Assembly (NCBI GenBank): GCA_026129745.1
Contig: JAHCHL010000004.1
Span: 1-64,000, forward strand
Length of the DNA: 64,000 nucleotides
Origin: Fimbriimonadales bacterium
Lineage (GTDB): Bacteria; Armatimonadota; Fimbriimonadia; Fimbriimonadales; ATM1
Direction: 5' to 3'
Part shown: positions 35,577 through 44,667 of the stretch, piece after piece
Layout of the letters: each line of letters starts with the position of its first letter
Numbering within the stretch: position 1 is the first letter of the stretch
Notes under the pieces: model-generated
The model's database searches: none
The model's input: the letters and a program-made list of their open reading frames with translations, nothing else
Told to the model about the DNA's origin: nothing
Position numbers and translations under genes: made by a program

Positions 35577-36104
35577 ATGCGACGCAAACGCGCCTTCACA
35601 CTCTTGGAAATCCTGATCGCTGTGTCGGTGATGTCGTTCGTACTGATCGGCGTTACTCAAATGACCATCAACTTGACTCGTGGATTCGAAAGAACATCCG
35701 CTCAACTTGACGTCGACCAAACCGCAGGGCTTGCCATTCTTCGCATGACACGCGATTTGCAAGAAGCGAAGGAGGTCATTATTGTCAGCCCAACGTCGCT
35801 TCGCGTTTACTATCCGCAACTCACAGCTGAAGGCACCTACAACCGGCAGATGAGAGATGAGATCAACACGGTCGACTATTACCGAGGTGACCCGAATGGT
35901 CTGCCAAACCCAAATGGAACCGCTCTCATCAAAGTGGTTGGCAGTCAAGCGCCTGATGTTGTCTGCGAAGGCGTTACGGAACTCAGATTCACCAGCTCGA
36001 ACCCGAGCAGCGTCGACGTGACGATTCATGTCGATCGGCAGAGTGTCGGACGCAGAGTCGAAACTCAAATGATTCACAGAGCGATTTTCTTGAGGAACTA
36101 CTAA
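35577..36104 (+). CDS. Type IV pilus minor pseudopilin, PilW/GspJ-like (module A)
   Basis: 175 aa. RRKRA-FTLLEILIAV prepilin leader, with Ala at the cleavage site in place of the usual Gly, so processing may be slow or need a tolerant prepilin peptidase. The soluble domain has AILRMTRDLQEAKEVIIVSP, typical of PilW/GspJ. It starts 3 bp after the PilV-like gene. Homologous to the gene at 38311. Confidence 0.85.
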   Translation: MRRKRAFTLLEILIAVSVMSFVLIGVTQMTINLTRGFERTSAQLDVDQTAGLAILRMTRDLQEAKEVIIVSPTSLRVYYPQLTAEGTYNRQMRDEINTVDYYRGDPNGLPNPNGTALIKVVGSQAPDVVCEGVTELRFTSSNPSSVDVTIHVDRQSVGRRVETQMIHRAIFLRNY

Positions 36105-36105
36105 G

Positions 36106-37638
36106 ATGAATTCACGACTGATTCACCAAAATAAACGTCAGCGCGGATCCACATTGTTCGCAACGCTTGGATTCGTATTCATCCTCGCATTGCTCGGATC
36201 GGCAATTCTTTCATCGACGATGCAAGGGCTGCACCTGACGCGCCATCAAAGCGAGAAAGCTCAAGCGTTCAATATCGCGGAGTCAGGCGCAGATCTTGCT
36301 GTTCGTTGGCTCAAAGACCAACCTTATCCTCCATTCGGAACCACTCCATTCGACCCATTTGGCGGCACATTCTCGCTTGGAGAAGGCACCTACAGCGTGA
36401 CGATCTATCCGCACCCAAACAACATCGGATCATCGCTTAAGGTGTATACGATCGTATCGACTGGAACCCTGGGTACGCGATCTGAGCGTGTGGAAGTCGT
36501 CGTCCGCGAGCAATCTTTCGGACGATATGCGTACTTCACAGACCGCGAAGTCTCTTCCGTTTCAGGTGGTGCGATTTGGTTTATGTGGAGCGACAGGATT
36601 CGCGGCCCGGCACATAGCAACAACCGAGACGGAAGCAACTTCAGAGTGTCTTGGCAGAATGGCGGACAACCCATCTTCGAAGACCAAGTCACATCGTCTG
36701 GAAGCGAGATTATCTACTCGCCTTCGAGACCGACAACAGAACCCCAATTTCTGAGCATCTATCGAACGGGAAGCAGAGGCTATCAGCTCGACGTCGACCC
36801 GATTCCTTTGCCGAACTCTTCTGACTTGCAACGAGACGTTGCTTGGGGGGGGTCTACTGGGTTTCCCACTACAAATGGAGTATACGTACCTTCGAACGGC
36901 GGCATCTTCATAAGGGGCAACTCCAGCATCAACATGTCGGTAAATGGGAGCGGCAATCAGGTGTTTCAAATCACTCAAGGTTCGAACGTAACGACCGTTA
37001 CGGTCGATACACTGAATAATGTGCGACACGTGCAAGTGAACAGCGGACCGACGACGACGGTTCCAGGTGCAGGCTCTGGCGTTGTCTACTCGATGTCGAA
37101 CATCGAGGGTTTGCAAGGAACCATTGCGAACAACCATACAACCGGCGGATCAAATCCAGAGGTCCTTGCACGAAACGCATACACCATTGCTGTCGATGTG
37201 AACGCTGAGCGTTTCATTCGCGTTACTGGAAACCTGCAGTATCAGTCCACGCCGAATCCTGCTCTGCCAATCACGCATCCTACGAACGTGGTTCCAGGCA
37301 CGCTTGGCTTGCTCGCAAGAGACGTCCGAATCGCAAGCACAGCTCCCACGAATCTAAGAATCGACGGTTTGATCATGGCAGGCAGCGAATCGACCTCAAA
37401 CGGCAGCTTCTACCTCGAGAATTGGTCGACGAAGGCTGTCGGAACGCTCACGACCATGGGTGGTTTGATCCAGAAGGCGCGCGGCCCCGTCGGAACGTTC
37501 TCCGGCTCCGGAATTGTTTCGGGCTACGCGAAGAATTATTGGTACGACACGAGGCTTGCTGACTTTCCGCCTCCCTACTTCCCAACGACGGGTCTATATG
37601 ACAGGCTGTCGTGGAGACGCTTAGCGATGTCGAACTAA
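36106..37638 (+). CDS. PilX-like pilus protein with long repeat-rich C terminus (module A)
   Basis: 510 aa. QKRQRG-STLFATLGFVFIL is a prepilin leader lacking Glu5, as in PilX. The following helix shows AFNIAESGADLAVRWL, the PilX N-terminal domain. The remainder is a long beta-rich region, with YAYFTDREVSS and GSNPEVLARNAY. A G8 run (36845-36852) is in frame (WGGSTG). It follows the PilW-like gene by 1 bp, closing module A. Homologous to the gene at 38883. Function: minor pilin or tip adhesin-like protein (inference). Confidence 0.82.
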   Translation: MNSRLIHQNKRQRGSTLFATLGFVFILALLGSAILSSTMQGLHLTRHQSEKAQAFNIAESGADLAVRWLKDQPYPPFGTTPFDPFGGTFSLGEGTYSVTIYPHPNNIGSSLKVYTIVSTGTLGTRSERVEVVVREQSFGRYAYFTDREVSSVSGGAIWFMWSDRIRGPAHSNNRDGSNFRVSWQNGGQPIFEDQVTSSGSEIIYSPSRPTTEPQFLSIYRTGSRGYQLDVDPIPLPNSSDLQRDVAWGGSTGFPTTNGVYVPSNGGIFIRGNSSINMSVNGSGNQVFQITQGSNVTTVTVDTLNNVRHVQVNSGPTTTVPGAGSGVVYSMSNIEGLQGTIANNHTTGGSNPEVLARNAYTIAVDVNAERFIRVTGNLQYQSTPNPALPITHPTNVVPGTLGLLARDVRIASTAPTNLRIDGLIMAGSESTSNGSFYLENWSTKAVGTLTTMGGLIQKARGPVGTFSGSGIVSGYAKNYWYDTRLADFPPPYFPTTGLYDRLSWRRLAMSN

Positions 37639-37690
37639 AACCAACTGCATCGAGTACGTTCGTTTGAGCTCACGATCGACGTTGTTGACA

Positions 37691-37728
37691 GACCGTCCCC
37701 TTCGATTCCTAACTTGAGGGGGGCGGTC
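37691..37728 (+). terminator. Hairpin terminator after pseudopilin module A
   Basis: GACCGTCCCC pairs with GGGGGCGGTC (one bulge), loop of 18 nt, followed by GAATTGTTTATT. It is 52 bp after the module A stop and 134 bp before module B. The 223-bp gap otherwise shows no gene. Confidence 0.6.
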
Positions 37729-37861
37729 GAATTGTTTATTGTCGACCTCTAATTCCGCCTTGGGAAATTAGATTCTTCTTGATCGTAATACTTCTACTTC
37801 CAGGAAGAACTACTTGGATTGCGCCAGCTCATTTTAGGGAATCAAGCATAGGTAGTCATAT

Positions 37862-38314
37862 ATGAGAAAGCGTAGCCGCGGATTCACATTGGTCGACTCG
37901 ATGATCGGATTTCTCATCCTAGCCATCGGGGCCTTGGCATTCTGTGCGACAGTGCCGGTTGTCAGTCGGTCCCACCACATGGCCGATGAACAAACGAAGG
38001 CTGTTCAGATTGCCCAGTGGCAGATTGAGCAAGTTCGACAGGCAGGCTTTCTCAACTTGACTTTCGAAAGGCTTTACCCGCTTGGTCTTGTGGATGACTG
38101 GGATGGCGATGGACCCATGAAGTTCACGAACGCACCCGTCGTGCAAGCCGGCAGGTTCTCCCCGTCCGCGCAATTGCGAAAAGGCACTGGAGAATTGGAG
38201 ATTGTCGATCAAGGATCCGACATTCGTGAAATCCGAGTTACAGTCAGATGGACTTCTCCGGCAGGAAAGGATCGTTCCGTGGAACTAACCACGCTTGTTG
38301 GGAAGGACACATGA
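37862..38314 (+). CDS. Type IV pilus minor pseudopilin, PilV-like (module B)
   Basis: 150 aa. KRSRG-FTLVDSMIGF prepilin leader, with Asp instead of Glu at position 5 of the mature chain, a rare and possibly weaker assembly signal. Similar to module A member at 35133 in length and in the QIEQVRQAGF and REIRVTVRWT parts. SD-like AGGTAG lies 6 nt before the ATG. Starts module B. Confidence 0.83.
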   Translation: MRKRSRGFTLVDSMIGFLILAIGALAFCATVPVVSRSHHMADEQTKAVQIAQWQIEQVRQAGFLNLTFERLYPLGLVDDWDGDGPMKFTNAPVVQAGRFSPSAQLRKGTGELEIVDQGSDIREIRVTVRWTSPAGKDRSVELTTLVGKDT

Positions 38315-38886
38315 AGAAACGAGGATTCTCATTGGTCGAAGTGCTGACAGCTTCGGCTTTGCTCGCGATCATGATCTTAGCAGCGATGTCGTTGCTCGCC
38401 AACACGCTACGATCGTTCCATCGCACCGATCGGCAAGTCGATGTCAGCGATGCGAGCGCGATCACACTAAGAAAGATTTCAGAGCAACTGCGCTCGGCAG
38501 TGTCGGTCGAGATTCTTGCGTCGGGGCGAGAAGTCGCATTCGAGCTTCCGCTTCGGAACTCGACCCTCGACCCGTTGACGGGAGAATACGAGTACGCGAC
38601 ACCCGTTCGCTCCGATGGAATCGACCGCCGCTACTACGTAAACTCTGCTGGCGAGCTTATGTATCGAGAAGGATCCAATGCTCCCAAGCGGATCATGACT
38701 CGCATCCTTGCCAAAGACACCGATCCCGAATCGGTCTACTACAACCAGGACTACCCAGTCTTTGAACTCCTCAAAATCGGGAATCGCAATTCACTGCGAA
38801 TCATGATCATTGCGGAGGAGAAGACTTCAGCCGGATATGTGCGCAATCGCATGTCCACAGAATCCCTGCTAAGGAACGTGCAATGA
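38311..38886 (+). CDS. Type IV pilus minor pseudopilin, PilW/GspJ-like (module B)
   Basis: 191 aa from the ATG at 38311, which overlaps the preceding stop (ATGA). MKKRG-FSLVEVLTASAL prepilin leader with Glu5; soluble domain with ITLRKISEQLRSAV and RMSTESLLRN. Counterpart of the gene at 35577. Stop overlaps the PilX-like gene (ATGA), so all three in module B are translationally coupled. Confidence 0.85.
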   Translation: MKKRGFSLVEVLTASALLAIMILAAMSLLANTLRSFHRTDRQVDVSDASAITLRKISEQLRSAVSVEILASGREVAFELPLRNSTLDPLTGEYEYATPVRSDGIDRRYYVNSAGELMYREGSNAPKRIMTRILAKDTDPESVYYNQDYPVFELLKIGNRNSLRIMIIAEEKTSAGYVRNRMSTESLLRNVQ

Positions 38887-40544
38887 AAAACAAGACTTTC
38901 AATCGCGGGGCGGCGTCCGTACTGATTCTATTCGTCATGATGATCGTTCTATTCTCGCTGTTCGCTGTCAGTCAATTGGCGGGCGGAAGCATGCTGCGAA
39001 GCAAGAACGAAGTCGACGCTGCGCAAGCGTTTCAAGTCGCTCAGGCCGGCGCCGATTATGCATTTCAAAGGGTGATAGAACAAGCCGAGAAGGATAAAGG
39101 CGTCATCAAAGAGGCTTCTTATCTCTTGAGCGATTTGCCAATTTCGCTTCCCGACGGAATCGACGGAGATGTTTACGTGCAGCCCGTGAGCGGCGGCATG
39201 GAAGCTTGGATCACTTCAGAAGCGAAGATTGGCCGCGTTGGTCGCAGCGTTCGCGTCCTCGTGTCTGCAAAAGATGTCGGTATTTGGAACAACGCGATCT
39301 TCGCGGGTACCGGCGCATCCGGACAAGCGATCAACGGCAACGTTGACATTCGCGGATCGGTCCACTTGCTCGGCGACGGCGAAGCGTTCGAAGACCTTAA
39401 CGGAAATGGCAAGTGGGATGCCGGAGATCCATTCACAGATGTCAACGGAAACGGACGTTGGGATCCAGGCGAGCCGTATGTCGATGCGAATGGGGACGGT
39501 GTGTACACAGCTCCAGAACCCTACAATGACAGCAACGGCAACGGAAAGTACGATCCACCTTTGACGGTAACCGAGCTCAACTCTGCCTTCAGTGGAACGG
39601 CGCACATCGGAAACAACTACAACGGAATTCCCTCGACGTTGTCGAGCCGGATTCCATCGATTCCAACCGAAAACGGTTTGCGCTCGCTCGGAACAGAAGT
39701 TCGAGTTAAGCACGGACTGATTCGCCTGCAAGGTGCGGCGACGATAGGACAAAGTTCACCCGCTTCGGGAGACAAGGGAACGATCTCAGGATCGTTCGTG
39801 AACGACGGCTACACAGGAAATCCCGGTGCCGGCGGCGTTACATCCGATAACGGAACCGGCGCAAAGTACGACCTCGGCGACCGCGTTAAGTTTCCGCTGA
39901 TTCACGGCGTCGGTGCTCGTCCCTACACCTATCCTGGCAACGGCGTCAACTACGCGACGCACAAAACATTTCTCGATGCGAACTCGCTGACGATTCCCGT
40001 GAACACGATCAAGCCGAATACGCCAGCATTCAGCTATTCGGATGGAAACGGAAATTCTGTGCAATGGACGCCTGCTTCTGGCGGAAACAACGCAAGACTA
40101 ACGATCAACGGAATCGTCAAGATTAACGGTAATCTGGACTTCGGCGAGAAGCACACGACGATCGATTTCGACGGCCGTGGAACACTCTACGCGACCGGCA
40201 ACATCGACATCCACTCGAACATACTGCCCGTCAACGGAAAGCTGTTCCCGACCCAAACCGCAATCGGCTTCATCGCGCTGCAGAACATCAACCTTGCAAC
40301 CGGTCCGGGAGACGCGCAGCTCTCAATGATGGGTGCGTACTACGCGCAAGGCACAATCACAAGCCGCAAACAGAACCAGATCGCTGGCACATTCGTCGCA
40401 AACTACTACGACATGGGAACGAACGTTCCAAACATCTATCAAGTTCCTACGCTTTCGAAAAACCTCCCACCCGGAATGCCCGGCGACGAGTCGATTGTTT
40501 CGCTCAAGCGCAAGAGTTGGAGAGAGCGAGTTCCAAACAACTAA
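38883..40544 (+). CDS. PilX-like pilus protein with EF-hand-like calcium repeats (module B)
   Basis: 553 aa. NRG-AASVLILFVMMIVLF leader without Glu5, PilX style, then AFQVAQAGADYAFQRV. Residues about 175-230 contain four units of the calcium-loop form DxNGNGxxDxGDP (LNGNGKWDAGD, VNGNGRWDPGE, ANGDGVYTAPE, SNGNGKYDPP), separated by 12-15 residues. Calcium could stabilise or regulate the tip protein. The rest is a beta-rich adhesin-like part (QGAATIGQSS). Ends overlapping the convergent PhyH gene by 4 bp. Confidence 0.83.
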   Translation: MKNKTFNRGAASVLILFVMMIVLFSLFAVSQLAGGSMLRSKNEVDAAQAFQVAQAGADYAFQRVIEQAEKDKGVIKEASYLLSDLPISLPDGIDGDVYVQPVSGGMEAWITSEAKIGRVGRSVRVLVSAKDVGIWNNAIFAGTGASGQAINGNVDIRGSVHLLGDGEAFEDLNGNGKWDAGDPFTDVNGNGRWDPGEPYVDANGDGVYTAPEPYNDSNGNGKYDPPLTVTELNSAFSGTAHIGNNYNGIPSTLSSRIPSIPTENGLRSLGTEVRVKHGLIRLQGAATIGQSSPASGDKGTISGSFVNDGYTGNPGAGGVTSDNGTGAKYDLGDRVKFPLIHGVGARPYTYPGNGVNYATHKTFLDANSLTIPVNTIKPNTPAFSYSDGNGNSVQWTPASGGNNARLTINGIVKINGNLDFGEKHTTIDFDGRGTLYATGNIDIHSNILPVNGKLFPTQTAIGFIALQNINLATGPGDAQLSMMGAYYAQGTITSRKQNQIAGTFVANYYDMGTNVPNIYQVPTLSKNLPPGMPGDESIVSLKRKSWRERVPNN

Positions 40545-41251
40545 TGAAGTTGAGACTCGCCTGAAAGCTTCGTTGCATGCTCGCCTTCGTAGTGGCAAAT
40601 GAAGGACCGTCGAAATCGATCCTTTGTCCGATTCGGATAGCTGCCATGAATGACGAGCCCGCCGAAGAACAAGACATCACCTGGGTCAAGCGCGGTCGGC
40701 GTCCACTCGACGCCGGCCGGCACTTTTGTGGCGTCGCTTGTGAAGCTCCAATCGGTGTCGGCTTCCTCTCTTTCGAGCAACCCGAGTTTGTGGCTTCCTG
40801 AAGCCATCAGCATCGAACCGTTCTCCTCGTCTGCACGGTCTAATGCGACCCACGCCGCCGCAATGGGCGTTGTTCGAAGATAGAGATTGTCTTGATGAAA
40901 CGACTGTCCCCGCGCGCCGGGCGGTTTGAAATAAAGCATCGTTTGGATCAGCACCGCGCGTTGACCCAATACATCGCTTACTGGCTCGACGAGTCTTGGG
41001 TCGTTCATCCAGGCTCTCGTTTTCTCGTCGTAATGATGCATTTGAATCAGCCGAGGATATTTCTGCAAGGGGTCCGGCTGATCAGAACCAGACTTTGACG
41101 GAACTCCTGCAAAGTCACCAGGGTGCGAGCCTTCAGCGTTGATTGCCATGTAATGGTCGATCATCTCGGCAATCTCAGCCTGATCAAAAACTGCTTTGCG
41201 GATCAGGAATCCGAACTCTTCGACTCGGTCCCTTTCTTCACGTGACAACAC
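40541..41251 (-). CDS. Phytanoyl-CoA dioxygenase family protein (Fe(II)/2-oxoglutarate)
   Basis: 236 aa. The iron-binding facial triad is present: His119 and Asp121 in FHQDNLYL and His202 in VIHGSYPN, with Arg downstream (NRTKDRFRRSF) for 2-oxoglutarate. The double-stranded helix strands FHQDNLYLRTTPIAAAWVAL and GSMLMASGSHK fit PhyH/EctD-like oxygenases. It hydroxylates small molecules; substrate unknown. Cytoplasmic. Convergent with the PilX-like gene. Confidence 0.93.
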   Translation of the reverse strand: MLSREERDRVEEFGFLIRKAVFDQAEIAEMIDHYMAINAEGSHPGDFAGVPSKSGSDQPDPLQKYPRLIQMHHYDEKTRAWMNDPRLVEPVSDVLGQRAVLIQTMLYFKPPGARGQSFHQDNLYLRTTPIAAAWVALDRADEENGSMLMASGSHKLGLLEREEADTDWSFTSDATKVPAGVEWTPTALDPGDVLFFGGLVIHGSYPNRTKDRFRRSFICHYEGEHATKLSGESQLH

Positions 41252-41344
41252 GCCACCCTATTCGACGGAACGAGCCGGCTTCCTCCGAATCGAAGGGCAA
41301 TATAAGACTGAAGATCGCCTTCCGACGGACTGATAATCAATCCT

Positions 41345-42040
41345 ATGAGGGAAATAATCATCGCCTTAGTTGTCGTGGCCGCAGCCGGCTGCGGTGCAGG
41401 AGCAAGCGACGCGCAAACTGAATTGCCAGCTCCCAACAAGTCGAGGGAGAAGGCCGACAAGCCGGTGCTGCCTGCTGGCAACGGCGGCAAGACCGCTGTG
41501 AAGCCGGCTGGAACTTTGAAGCCGGACTCGCTTCCTGAGGGATCGATTAAGGAAGTGCCGACTCCAAGCATCGAACCTGCACCTGAGACGGATGCGAAGT
41601 GGACCGCTGTTGGCGGCGCAGGATTTGGATTCGACGCAGTCTTACCGGGCAAGCCGCAACCTCTCGACTCATCCTTTGAATCCAACCGAGGCAAAGCCTC
41701 CATCAAGGGATTCGTTTGCGAGCACCTTGATTCGGTGTTCATGGCATTGGGTGTTAACGCGCCGGGCGGAATTCGTTCTGCTGAAGAAGCAAAGCGAGAA
41801 CTCGACGACTTCATCAAGGGGTTCGCGCAAACCAGCGGAATTCGCCTGAACGTGATCAAGTCAGGAGTTGAGAACAGCGTCTACTGGATGGATCTCGCTG
41901 GACAAAGCGGCGACCAGCAAGCGCGAGCTTTCGTCTGCGCAACGCGCAAAGGCGTTTATTGCGCTGTTGTTGTCGGCAATCCCGCAACGGTCAACTCAAG
42001 CGACGCAGACAAGTTTCTTAGCGAATTCCAGCCGAACTGA
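41345..42040 (+). CDS. Lipoprotein of unknown function
   Basis: 231 aa with lipobox VAAAGC (Cys about 16), a long Lys/Pro-rich linker (KPAGTLKPDSLPEG) and a compact domain with GFDAVLPGKPQPLDSS, FVCEHLDSVFMALGV and FVCATRKGVYCAVVVG. The pattern of a globular domain after a spacer is common for envelope lipoproteins. No motif recognised. Its stop directly abuts the convergent M42 gene stop. Confidence 0.78.
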   Translation: MREIIIALVVVAAAGCGAGASDAQTELPAPNKSREKADKPVLPAGNGGKTAVKPAGTLKPDSLPEGSIKEVPTPSIEPAPETDAKWTAVGGAGFGFDAVLPGKPQPLDSSFESNRGKASIKGFVCEHLDSVFMALGVNAPGGIRSAEEAKRELDDFIKGFAQTSGIRLNVIKSGVENSVYWMDLAGQSGDQQARAFVCATRKGVYCAVVVGNPATVNSSDADKFLSEFQPN

Positions 42041-43102
42041 CTACTTGTACGAGTAGTCGCCGTTGTGAGCGTCTTCAATGTACCTTGCGAGCAGCTTCAC
42101 GCTCGCATCGACATCATCGGAATGCACCGTTTCGTTGACTGTATGCACATACCTCGTTGGTATCGATAGAGTAAACGAAGGAATGCCTCCGTGAAGCCTC
42201 TGAATACCTCCCGCGTCGGTTCCGCCGAACGGGAGGACTTCCATTTGATGCTTGATTTTGTTCTTCTCAGCAAGTTCTCGAAAGTGCTCGACGATCTTCG
42301 GATGGCAGATCAATGACGAGTCCATGATTTTGATTGCCGTTCCTTCTCCGAGCTTCGTGACGTGGTCGGTTTCCGGAATACCTGGAATGTCGTTCGCCAA
42401 CGTTATATCGATGGCGATGGCAACATCGGGCTTGATCGCCCACCCCGAAGTGGTGGCTCCTCTTAGCCCCACTTCTTCTTGCACGGTCGCAACGGCATAG
42501 ACGTCGACGGAATGAGTCTTAGCCGCTTTCACTGCTTCGATCATCGTATAAACCGACACTCGGTCATCCATGCATTTGCAGGTGCAAAGCTTGCCCATTT
42601 GCTGGAATGTTCGATCCATGGTCACCATATCGCCAAGACGCACCTTCTTCTTGGCTGTGTCGCCGTCCATACCGATGTCGACAAAGTAGCTGTCTGTCGT
42701 AACTGGCTTGTTTGCTTCTTCTGGCGTCAGCATATGCTTCGGTTTCGTTTGAAGGCCTAACAGCCCGTTGATCGGACCGCTCTTCGTATGCACGATCACA
42801 CGCTGAGACGCCATTTGACGAGGATCCCATCCCCCGAGCGGTTGAAGTCTTAGGAAACCCTTGTCATCGATGAACTTCACCATGAAACCGATTTCATCCA
42901 TGTGGGCTGCGAGCATCAGTTTCTTGGGTTCTCCCTTCTTGGCCTTTTCCGTTGCCGCCTTGAAGCAAATCATGTTTCCCATCGAGTCAACGGAGATATC
43001 GCATACTTTCTTGAGTTCCTCACGCACGATTTCCCGAATCGCGTCTTCTTGACCTGGCACTCCGTGCGCTTCGGTCAGTTTTTGCAACAGCTTCACATTC
43101 AT
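42041..43102 (-). CDS. M42-family (M20-like) aminopeptidase/endoglucanase-type peptidase
   Basis: 353 aa. Metal ligands follow the family order: His in AHMDE, Asp in CMDDRVSVYT, Glu pair in VQEEVGLRGA, Asp in IAIDITLAND and His in PTRYVHT. Catalytic Glu is the first of EE. TET-type dodecameric aminopeptidases of M42 degrade peptides in the cytoplasm; some are annotated as endoglucanases. Length is typical. No signal peptide. Confidence 0.95.
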   Translation of the reverse strand: MNVKLLQKLTEAHGVPGQEDAIREIVREELKKVCDISVDSMGNMICFKAATEKAKKGEPKKLMLAAHMDEIGFMVKFIDDKGFLRLQPLGGWDPRQMASQRVIVHTKSGPINGLLGLQTKPKHMLTPEEANKPVTTDSYFVDIGMDGDTAKKKVRLGDMVTMDRTFQQMGKLCTCKCMDDRVSVYTMIEAVKAAKTHSVDVYAVATVQEEVGLRGATTSGWAIKPDVAIAIDITLANDIPGIPETDHVTKLGEGTAIKIMDSSLICHPKIVEHFRELAEKNKIKHQMEVLPFGGTDAGGIQRLHGGIPSFTLSIPTRYVHTVNETVHSDDVDASVKLLARYIEDAHNGDYSYK

Positions 43103-43118
43103 AGAAGCTGCTTTTTAC

Positions 43119-43145
43119 CCGGGTGGAGGAGAACCCTCCACCCGG
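43119..43145 (-). terminator. Hairpin after the VWA gene
   Basis: CCGGGTGGAGG and CCTCCACCCGG form a perfect 11-bp stem with a 5-nt loop, 8 bp after the VWA gene stop on the minus strand and before the M42 start. No T run on the minus strand. Confidence 0.7.
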
Positions 43146-43152
43146 AACCTAC

Positions 43153-44586
43153 TCACGCACGCCCCAGTTGATCGAGTCCCGACTTGATGATGTCGAGTGG
43201 AACGGGCAGCCGGTGCGCTCGAACACGCTTTCCTGTCGCCTTTGCAATTTCGTCGACTAAGAACCCATCCTTTGGATCCTCGAGCGCGACGACTATTATC
43301 TTCCCGCACTCGATTGGGAGCGCATTCCACGTCTTCCATTGTTCAAGCGGCGCAAACTGAAGCGCTGTCGCATCAGGCGTTAGGGTCTTCAATGCGCCGG
43401 CATGACGGGTTGACAGTCTGTCGATGAATGCACGGTCTCTTTCCTCGGCAACGAATGATCGCGTGAAATTCCGCAGATTGTGCGCAAATTGCGCTCCGCG
43501 CTTGCGCTCATATACCGCCAGATTCTCGTCGTATCTGCGCTCCAAAATCTCGAGCGAAGCGATCATCTCGCCCATCCGGTCGATTAGAGCCAGGGCGATC
43601 GGTGACTCCGATAGCGGGTGATTCAGCAAGGCGAGCTGCATGTCTCTTGCACGTTGGCGGACTGCGCCTGCGTGTTCGGAACTATGCACAGTGACGACCT
43701 CATCCTCGATCTCGGCGGCTAAGGCGATCAGATACTCCAGCGTCACTTCGTCATTCTTTTGGAACTCTTGCGGGAACGCCGGCATGATGACCTGCTCTTC
43801 GTCGGATCCTGCAGCCGAATAGGTGATCAAGATCGGCACGGGATCTGTGCTTTCGATCGGAATGACGATCGACTTGCTTTCTCCCGACCAAAGGTGCCCC
43901 AGTGGCTTCGTTTCACCGCCGACGATCACGGAAACTCGCTCAACGGCGATCTCGCCGATACTCATTCGCTCTTGCGCGAACGCTTTCATGATCGAGTCGA
44001 CGTCGCTGGCGAAGTAGTGGGAGCCACCGCCATGCCTGGCCATCCCCGCCATCAAGCCCTCGTCGTAGCCGTCTCCGACGCCGATCGTCGTGGTCGTGAC
44101 TTTGTAGTCTGCGTACGACTTTCGTGCTTGTTGAGATAGCGACATTGCGTCCGTGTATTTTCCGTGATTCGCATGGCCATCTGAGAGCAGGATCACATGG
44201 CCCCCCCCAGTCACCGCCTTGGCTCCGGCAAGCCATCCGCCATGCAAGTTTGTCGAACCGCCTGGTTGCACGCGCTCAACAAGCTTCGCAAGGCCCTCGG
44301 AAGGCGGTGAAAGCGGTGCCAACTGCTCGACAAGGTGGTCGAAAATCACAGCGCTCACTCGGTCTTCGGGACCCAATGACCGAATAAGCTTCGCGGCAGC
44401 GCGCCGGGCGACGTCGATTCGCTCGAAGGCCATCGACCCGCTTCGGTCGAGGACGATGGCCAGTCGAGCCGGGGGCCTTTCCTCGATTTCGACCTCCGTG
44501 GCCGTAACGCGAATCATAAGGAGTCGGCTCGACTCGTCTTGGTGGCCGATGACTTGTGCCGACAGTAGTTTTTCTTGGTGTTCCAT
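43153..44586 (-). CDS. VWA-domain protein with complete MIDAS
   Basis: 477 aa from the ATG at 44586, preceded by GAGGAGGAAACCC; the longer frame starting at 44646 would include promoter sequence. VWA domain with MIDAS motifs DRSGSM (47-52), a Thr in GGSTNLHGG and Asp in LLSDGHAN, so metal binding is expected. The second half has a helical region (EILERRYDENLAVYERKRGA) and a C-terminal alpha/beta part. No signal peptide, so cytoplasmic. It lies downstream of a MerR-type gene on the same strand. Function unknown. Confidence 0.85.
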   Translation of the reverse strand: MEHQEKLLSAQVIGHQDESSRLLMIRVTATEVEIEERPPARLAIVLDRSGSMAFERIDVARRAAAKLIRSLGPEDRVSAVIFDHLVEQLAPLSPPSEGLAKLVERVQPGGSTNLHGGWLAGAKAVTGGGHVILLSDGHANHGKYTDAMSLSQQARKSYADYKVTTTTIGVGDGYDEGLMAGMARHGGGSHYFASDVDSIMKAFAQERMSIGEIAVERVSVIVGGETKPLGHLWSGESKSIVIPIESTDPVPILITYSAAGSDEEQVIMPAFPQEFQKNDEVTLEYLIALAAEIEDEVVTVHSSEHAGAVRQRARDMQLALLNHPLSESPIALALIDRMGEMIASLEILERRYDENLAVYERKRGAQFAHNLRNFTRSFVAEERDRAFIDRLSTRHAGALKTLTPDATALQFAPLEQWKTWNALPIECGKIIVVALEDPKDGFLVDEIAKATGKRVRAHRLPVPLDIIKSGLDQLGRA

Positions 44587-44626
44587 GGGTTTCCTCCTCA
44601 GTTCAGATTTGCCTCGCACTTGCGCG

Positions 44627-44663
44627 ACACTTATAGTGTAACACAACTGACATTAACTGTCAA
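44627..44663 (-). promoter_or_regulatory. Promoter of the VWA gene with two operator-like dyads
   Basis: On the minus strand TTGACA (44658-44663) and TACACT (44635-44640) are 17 bp apart. The dyad TGACA-GTTAA-TGTCA (44648-44662) overlaps the -35 and spacer, and ACACT-TAT-AGTGT (44627-44639) overlaps the -10. The GACAGTTA octamer recurs near the start of the neighbouring MerR-type gene (45232-45239). Confidence 0.65.
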
Positions 44664-44667
44664 GTGG

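Noticed and set aside
38883-40544. Dockerin domain
   Set aside because: The repeated NGNG loops resemble dockerin calcium sites, but the surrounding helices are missing and the context is PilX-like.
44201-44208. C8 run in the VWA gene as a frameshift candidate
   Set aside because: It codes glycines in TGGGH with an intact MIDAS downstream.
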